DNA of 64,000 nt. Origin: a bacterium. Its GTDB lineage: Bacteria > Myxococcota_A > Bradymonadia > UBA7976 > UBA1532. The notes under the pieces were generated by a model that was not told where the DNA came from, did no database searches, and saw only the letters and a list, made by a program, of their open reading frames with translations. A program made the translations under genes and the position numbers. This document shows, piece after piece, positions 60,117 to 64,000 of this stretch. Location of the stretch: contig JAUHYW010000002.1 of assembly GCA_030426085.1 (NCBI GenBank), positions 140,451 through 204,450 of the forward strand. The letters run 5' to 3'. Position 1 is the stretch's first letter. Every line of letters starts with the position of its first letter.

Positions 60117-62291
60117 GTGACCCGACCCGCAACGCCCCGCGCCCTGGTGATCGCCGCCGCCCTGGCCCTGGGCGCCCTGGCGCTGTGCCTGGTGCCCCGG
60201 CCGCCGATGGACAACTCCATCGAGGCGATGCTGGTCGACGACAGCCCCCGGGCGGCGCGCTACGCCGACTTCCGGGCCGACTTCGGCGCCGACGAGGTGA
60301 TCGTCTTCCAGGCCGAGGGGCCCGACGCCCGGGCGCTCGTCGAGGCCGCCGCCGGATTCGAGCAGGCGCTGCTCGAGACCCCGGCCATCTCCGACACCCT
60401 GGGCCCGATCACCGTCTGGCCCGACGAGTTCGACCTGCTGCTCGACCCCGACCTGGGCGGCTTCGACGAGCTGGAGCGGCTGGCCCCCCGCTTCGACGGC
60501 CCGCTCAACGAGACCCTGGGCCTGCTGCAGCTCGACCCGCCCCAGGTCCGGATCTACGCCTTCCGCCGGCCGGGCCACGCCGATCCGAGCGACCTCGAGC
60601 GGGCCATCGGCGACTTCCGGGCGCTGCTCGACGGCCCGGCTGCCGCGGTGCACGTCGTCGGCCCCCCGGTGCTCAACCTGGAGCTGGACGGCGCCAGCCG
60701 GGCCATCGAGCGCACGTCGATGCCGATCCTCATCGGGGTGTGCGTCCTGCTCATGGCCGGCCTGACCCGCAGCGTGCGCCAGACGCTGGCCGTGCTGGCG
60801 CCGGTGGGCCTGGGCGTCGGCGCGACGATGGGGCTGCTGTCGCTGACCGGCCGCAGCACCGACATCGTGGTCAACATCGCCCAGCCGCTGCTCTTCGTGC
60901 TGCTGCTCGCCTCGGGGCTGCACGTCGTCGTCGCCTGGCAGGACATCCGGGGGGGCGGCGCCGAGCGCCACGTCGCGCCGTGGCGCGCCGCCCGGGAGAA
61001 GGCCCGCGCGGTCACCCTGGCCCTGGGCACCACCGCCCTGGGCTTCGCCAGCCTGGGCCTCAGCGAGCTGCCGGCGGTGCGGGTCTTCGGGCTGCTGTCG
61101 GCGGCGGGCCTGCTGCTGGGCATCCCGCTGGTCCTGTGGATCCTGCCGGCGCTGCTCCAGGTGCTCGGCGGCGAGCCGAAGCCCGGCGGCGGGCGCCACC
61201 TGGGCCGGGCGGCGGCGTGGTGCGTCGCGCGGGGGCTCGGCGGCGGCTGGATGTGGCCGGCGCTGGCGCTGCTGGTGACGGCCGGCGGCATGTGGGCGGC
61301 GACCGCGGTGCCGGTGAGCACCAGCGGGGTGCACTACTTCGACCCCGACAGCCGCATCCGCCGGGACTACGCCGCGATCGACGCCTCGGGCGCCGGCCTG
61401 TCGACGATCGAGGCGGTCGTCGACCTCGGCGGGCCGCCCACCGCCGCCCGCGTCGAGCGCCTGGGCCGCTTCGCCGACGCCGCCGAGGCCCTGCCGGGGG
61501 TGCGCCGCGCGGTGGGGCTGTCGCTCTTCCTGCGCGAGACCCACTGGCGCATCGCCGGCCAGGACGCCCTGCCCGCCGGCCCGGCGCTGCGCGAGGCGCT
61601 GGCCTCGGAGCGCCTCGCGCCGTTCGTCGCCGGCGAGCGGCTGCGGCTGTCGCTGCTCATCGACGACCTCGACGCCGCCGGCCTCGACGGGGCCTACGCC
61701 GCGTTGCAGGCGACCTTCGCCGAGACCGTGGGCCCGGGCGGCACCCTCGATCTGACCGGCCACCACGAGTTGGTGGTGCACGCCCAGCAGAGCCTCGTCG
61801 ATACGCTGCTGTGGAGCCTGCTCACCACCGCGCTGCTCATCGAGCTGTTCGTCTGGATCGCCCTGCGCTCGCTGCGCCTGGCCCTGGCGGCGCTGCTGCC
61901 GATGCTGGCCCCGGTGTGCCTCAACTTCGGCGTCATGTGGGCCTTCGACCTGCCGCTGGACCCGGGCACCTGCATGACCGGCGCCATCGCCCTGGGCATC
62001 GCGGTCGACGACGCGCTGCACTTCATGATCGCGTGGCGCAAGGCCCCGCCCCGGGCCTGCGCCCTGGGCACCGGGCGCTCGCTGATCCTCACGTCGGTGG
62101 TCATCGCCGCCGGCTTCGCCTCGCTGCTCACCGCGCCGTTCCTGCCCACCGCCCGCTTCGGCCTGCTGTGCGCCCTGGCGATGGTCAGCGCCCTGCTCGC
62201 CGATCTGCTGGTCCTGCCGCCGCTGCTGCGCTGGCTGGCGCCGTACGACAGCGACGGCGTCACCCCGGACGCCGCCACACGAGCGTCTTGA
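60117..62291 (+). CDS. MMPL/RND-superfamily membrane transporter
   Basis: A 724-residue permease starting at GTG 60117 (GGGGGG upstream, 16 bp after the previous stop). Two homologous halves each with one N-terminal helix, a large outer domain and a cluster of five helices: first half DNSIEAMLVDDSPRAARYAD (outer domain ~35-215) then helices at ~220-355; second half outer domain ~395-570 (TSGVHYFDPDSRIRRDY) and helices at ~575-710. The second cluster contains ITGAIALGIAVDDALHF-type sequence (GAIALGIAVDDALHFMIAWR), the conserved GxxxD region of MMPL/RND lipid exporters. Likely exports a lipid or hydrophobic compound across the inner membrane by proton motive force; cargo unknown. Its 3' end overlaps the convergent gene by 32 bp. 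Confidence 0.9.
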   Translation: MTRPATPRALVIAAALALGALALCLVPRPPMDNSIEAMLVDDSPRAARYADFRADFGADEVIVFQAEGPDARALVEAAAGFEQALLETPAISDTLGPITVWPDEFDLLLDPDLGGFDELERLAPRFDGPLNETLGLLQLDPPQVRIYAFRRPGHADPSDLERAIGDFRALLDGPAAAVHVVGPPVLNLELDGASRAIERTSMPILIGVCVLLMAGLTRSVRQTLAVLAPVGLGVGATMGLLSLTGRSTDIVVNIAQPLLFVLLLASGLHVVVAWQDIRGGGAERHVAPWRAAREKARAVTLALGTTALGFASLGLSELPAVRVFGLLSAAGLLLGIPLVLWILPALLQVLGGEPKPGGGRHLGRAAAWCVARGLGGGWMWPALALLVTAGGMWAATAVPVSTSGVHYFDPDSRIRRDYAAIDASGAGLSTIEAVVDLGGPPTAARVERLGRFADAAEALPGVRRAVGLSLFLRETHWRIAGQDALPAGPALREALASERLAPFVAGERLRLSLLIDDLDAAGLDGAYAALQATFAETVGPGGTLDLTGHHELVVHAQQSLVDTLLWSLLTTALLIELFVWIALRSLRLALAALLPMLAPVCLNFGVMWAFDLPLDPGTCMTGAIALGIAVDDALHFMIAWRKAPPRACALGTGRSLILTSVVIAAGFASLLTAPFLPTARFGLLCALAMVSALLADLLVLPPLLRWLAPYDSDGVTPDAATRAS

Positions 62292-63753
62292 CCGGCGGCG
62301 GGCCGGCGCAGGGGAAGTCCACCGCGGGCGGGCAGACGCGCTCCAGCTCCAGCGCGCCCCGGTGGCCCTCGACGACGGCGCGGGCGAAGCGGGGCGGGGT
62401 CAGCTTGCGGTGGTTGGTGGCGGTCCACAGGCGGCCGCCGGGGGCGACGAGGGGCAGGGCCAGGCGCACCAGCTCGGGGTAGTCCCGCGCCGCCGACCAG
62501 CGCTTCTTGGTGGTGCCGACGCTGGTCGAGGGCGGGTCGAGGATGACCAGATCGTAGCGCTCGCCGCGCTTCGCCAGCCGGCGGATCCAGTCGAAGACGT
62601 CGCCATAGATCGTGTCGTGGCGCCCGGGGTCGAGGCCGGCGGCGGCGAGCTGCAACGGGATGCGCTCGAGCCACGCCTTCGACAGATCGACGCTGACCGT
62701 CTCGGCGCCGGCCCGGGCCGCAGCCACCGAGAAGCCGCCGGCGTGGGCGAAGGTGTTGAGCACGCGCATGCCGCCGGCGTGGGCCGCCAGCCACGCCCGC
62801 TGGGGCCGCTGATCGAGGAAGAGCCCGGTCGAGAGCTGCCCGCCGAGCTGCACCACGTAGCGGGTGCCGTGCTCGAAGACGGTGCTCCACTCGGGCGCCG
62901 GCGCACCGGCGGCCAGGGCCGGCGGCGGCTGCCGCCCGCGGGAACGGTCCTTGAGCGCCCGGATGACGTAGGCCCCCCGGGCGTCGGGCGTGGGCCCCGT
63001 CGGGGCGCCGGCCGCCTGCTGGATCCACAGGTGCTCGCCGTAGCGATCGACGGTCCAACCGGGGTGGCCGTCGGCCGCGCCGTCGATCAGTCGATAGCAG
63101 GTCGTGTCGGGATCGGCCGCCAGCCCGGCCCGGCCCGCGGCCCAGCCCAGGCCCCGGGCGCGGGCGAAGTCGGGCGGCGGATCGGCGGTGAAGCGACGCC
63201 CGTCGATCCAGACCTCGGCGCAGTGCAGCAGGGCCCGATACGCCCGCCGATCGAGCGGATCCCCGTGGCGCCCGTCGCCCCGGATGGGGCAGCCGAGCCC
63301 CGCCAGATGGATCCGGATCTGATGCCGCCGCCCGGTGTGCGGCCGGGCCTCGACCAGCGTGACGTCCCCCGCCCGGCGCATCGCCCGCCACCCGGTGCGG
63401 GCCGGGCGGCCGTCGACCGGCGCGGTGGCCTCGCCCCGCTCACCCGGCGGGCGCCCCTCGACCACCGCCAGATAGACCTTCTCGGCCCGCCGCTCGGCGA
63501 AGGCCCGGTGCAGCGTCGCGGCGCCGGCCGGGCTGCGGGAGAAGAGCAGCACCCCGCTGGTGTCGACGTCGAGCCGCTGGTGCACCCCCACCGGCTCGTC
63601 CAGCCACTCGACCACGCTCGGGCGGGCGCCGACGCCGTCGGGGTGGGTCAGCCAGCCGGGCGGCTTGTCGACCGCGATCAGATCGGCGTCCCGATGCAGG
63701 ACCCGAGGCGCGGCGCCGGGCACCGGGTCGCAGTCGAGCTGGCGGGGGGTCAT
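62260..63753 (-). CDS. Fusion of an RluA-type pseudouridine synthase and an RlmI-like SAM methyltransferase
   Basis: A 497-residue two-domain RNA-modifying protein. N-terminal half (~1-200): RluA fold with VLHRDADLIAVDKPPGWLTH and the catalytic segment HQRLDVDTSGVLLFSR containing the essential Asp of RLD, then ARPHTGRRHQIRIHLA. C-terminal half (~225-495): RlmI/YccW-like methyltransferase with YGEHLWIQQAAG, STGLFLDQRPQR, motif I RVLNTFAHAGGFSVAAARAG, and the YDLVILDPPSTS catalytic-site motif. Both reactions would act on rRNA (uridine isomerisation and C5 or similar methylation of cytidine/uridine). The start used is ATG 63751-63753, overlapping the preceding stop (TGATG); GTG 63756 is also possible. 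It converges with the MMPL gene. Confidence 0.92.
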   Translation of the reverse strand: MTPRQLDCDPVPGAAPRVLHRDADLIAVDKPPGWLTHPDGVGARPSVVEWLDEPVGVHQRLDVDTSGVLLFSRSPAGAATLHRAFAERRAEKVYLAVVEGRPPGERGEATAPVDGRPARTGWRAMRRAGDVTLVEARPHTGRRHQIRIHLAGLGCPIRGDGRHGDPLDRRAYRALLHCAEVWIDGRRFTADPPPDFARARGLGWAAGRAGLAADPDTTCYRLIDGAADGHPGWTVDRYGEHLWIQQAAGAPTGPTPDARGAYVIRALKDRSRGRQPPPALAAGAPAPEWSTVFEHGTRYVVQLGGQLSTGLFLDQRPQRAWLAAHAGGMRVLNTFAHAGGFSVAAARAGAETVSVDLSKAWLERIPLQLAAAGLDPGRHDTIYGDVFDWIRRLAKRGERYDLVILDPPSTSVGTTKKRWSAARDYPELVRLALPLVAPGGRLWTATNHRKLTPPRFARAVVEGHRGALELERVCPPAVDFPCAGPPPVKTLVWRRPG

Positions 63754-64000
63754 CACGGGGGATCCGCCGGCCCGGGCAGCGGCGTGGGCTCGACCGGCGC
63801 GGGGGGCAGGGCCGAGGGCAGCGGCGCGCCGACGATGCGCCCGATCCAGGCCGGCGCCAACCAGCGATAGCGGGCGTTCTCGGCGGACAGCACCCGCAGC
63901 CGGGCGGCGAGGCGGCGCTCGATGTGCACCCGATCGGCCCGCATGCTGGCCAGGGTCGCCGGCTCGTCGTCGGCCGGCGGGGGCAGCCCGGCGAGGGCGG
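63753..64000 (-). CDS. C-terminal fragment of an unknown protein, cut by the right edge
   Basis: The frame is open from the window edge to TGA at 63753-63755 (82 codons visible). The part seen reads ALAGLPPPADDEPATLAS, then a basic helix MRADRVHIERRLAARLRVLS, then ENARYRWLAPAWIGRIVGAP, and a Pro-rich tail. An internal ATG at 63942-63944 could start a 63-residue protein, but the same codon quality upstream favours a longer gene running in from outside. Its stop overlaps the start of the RluA fusion, so both are cotranscribed. No family is recognised from this fragment. Confidence 0.6.
   Translation of the reverse strand, partial: ALAGLPPPADDEPATLASMRADRVHIERRLAARLRVLSAENARYRWLAPAWIGRIVGAPLPSALPPAPVEPTPLPGPADPP

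Noticed and set aside
54563..60220. A minus-strand open frame of ~1885 codons antisense to the Cys-repeat lipoprotein
   Set aside because: Alanine/valine/glycine-rich shadow of a repetitive GC-rich gene; no domain, no ribosome site, and it spans three real genes.

Overview
The window is a very GC-rich, gene-dense chromosomal segment that looks like Myxococcota (Deltaproteobacteria sensu lato; Sandaracinaceae- or Polyangia-like). This assignment is inference. It rests on the many large Cys-rich lipoproteins with MopE-type D-[DN]-D-C-D-G motifs, Asp/Ala/Pro-rich lipoprotein linkers, Pkn-type Ser/Thr kinases (one with the HRDxSPxN loop), FG-GAP lipoproteins, DUF3160 and giant RHS proteins. No rRNA, tRNA, CRISPR array, integrase or transposase was found.

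Layout. 1-3235: a secreted-protein start running off the left edge, a peroxiredoxin, and a divergent MopE/thrombospondin-like lipoprotein. 3532-7325: a tandem pair of paralogous Ser/Thr/Glu-rich lipoproteins. 7383-13618: a small exported protein, a RegB-like histidine kinase, a methylglutaconyl-CoA-hydratase-like crotonase, the PpsR (DUF299) regulator of PEP synthase, a small unknown and a tail-anchored Ser/Thr kinase with a good promoter. 13707-17168: alpha-glucan pair glgC and GH57. 17238-18050: a decayed AAA-ATPase/TOPRIM-like module, probably an old defence system. 18069-28376: FG-GAP lipoprotein, unknown, helical-repeat protein, DUF3160 protein, large lipoprotein, methyltransferase. 28454-42430: one 4658-residue lipoprotein that joins about 36 MopE motifs, Ig/PKD-like domains, a full RHS/YD shell, a (Gly-Glu)n linker and a PPC domain. 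42601-45138: a transmembrane Ser/Thr kinase with a Cys-rich outer domain and a GNAT-fold acyltransferase.

45141-46143 is a 1-kb non-genic block between convergent genes. It is a 42-bp-periodic repeat whose units face one way in the left half and the other way in the right half, closed by a 30-bp inverted repeat (29/30 matches). I consider it the most unusual object in the window. Next to it, 46191-50271 (minus strand) is a compact operon of an Afp15/Pvc15-like AAA+ ATPase, a DUF4157 (eCIS-core) protein with HExxH and a small lipoprotein: parts of an extracellular contractile injection system without its structural genes.

50339-62291 is a cell-envelope block: a MopE lipoprotein, then OmpA-family protein, an 1814-residue lipoprotein made of roughly 65 short six-Cys repeats, and an MMPL/RND permease; the last three are tightly packed and probably one operon. 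The right edge holds an RluA-methyltransferase fusion coupled to an upstream gene that runs out of the window. Overall the segment is dominated by surface and secreted proteins, with a few housekeeping genes in between.
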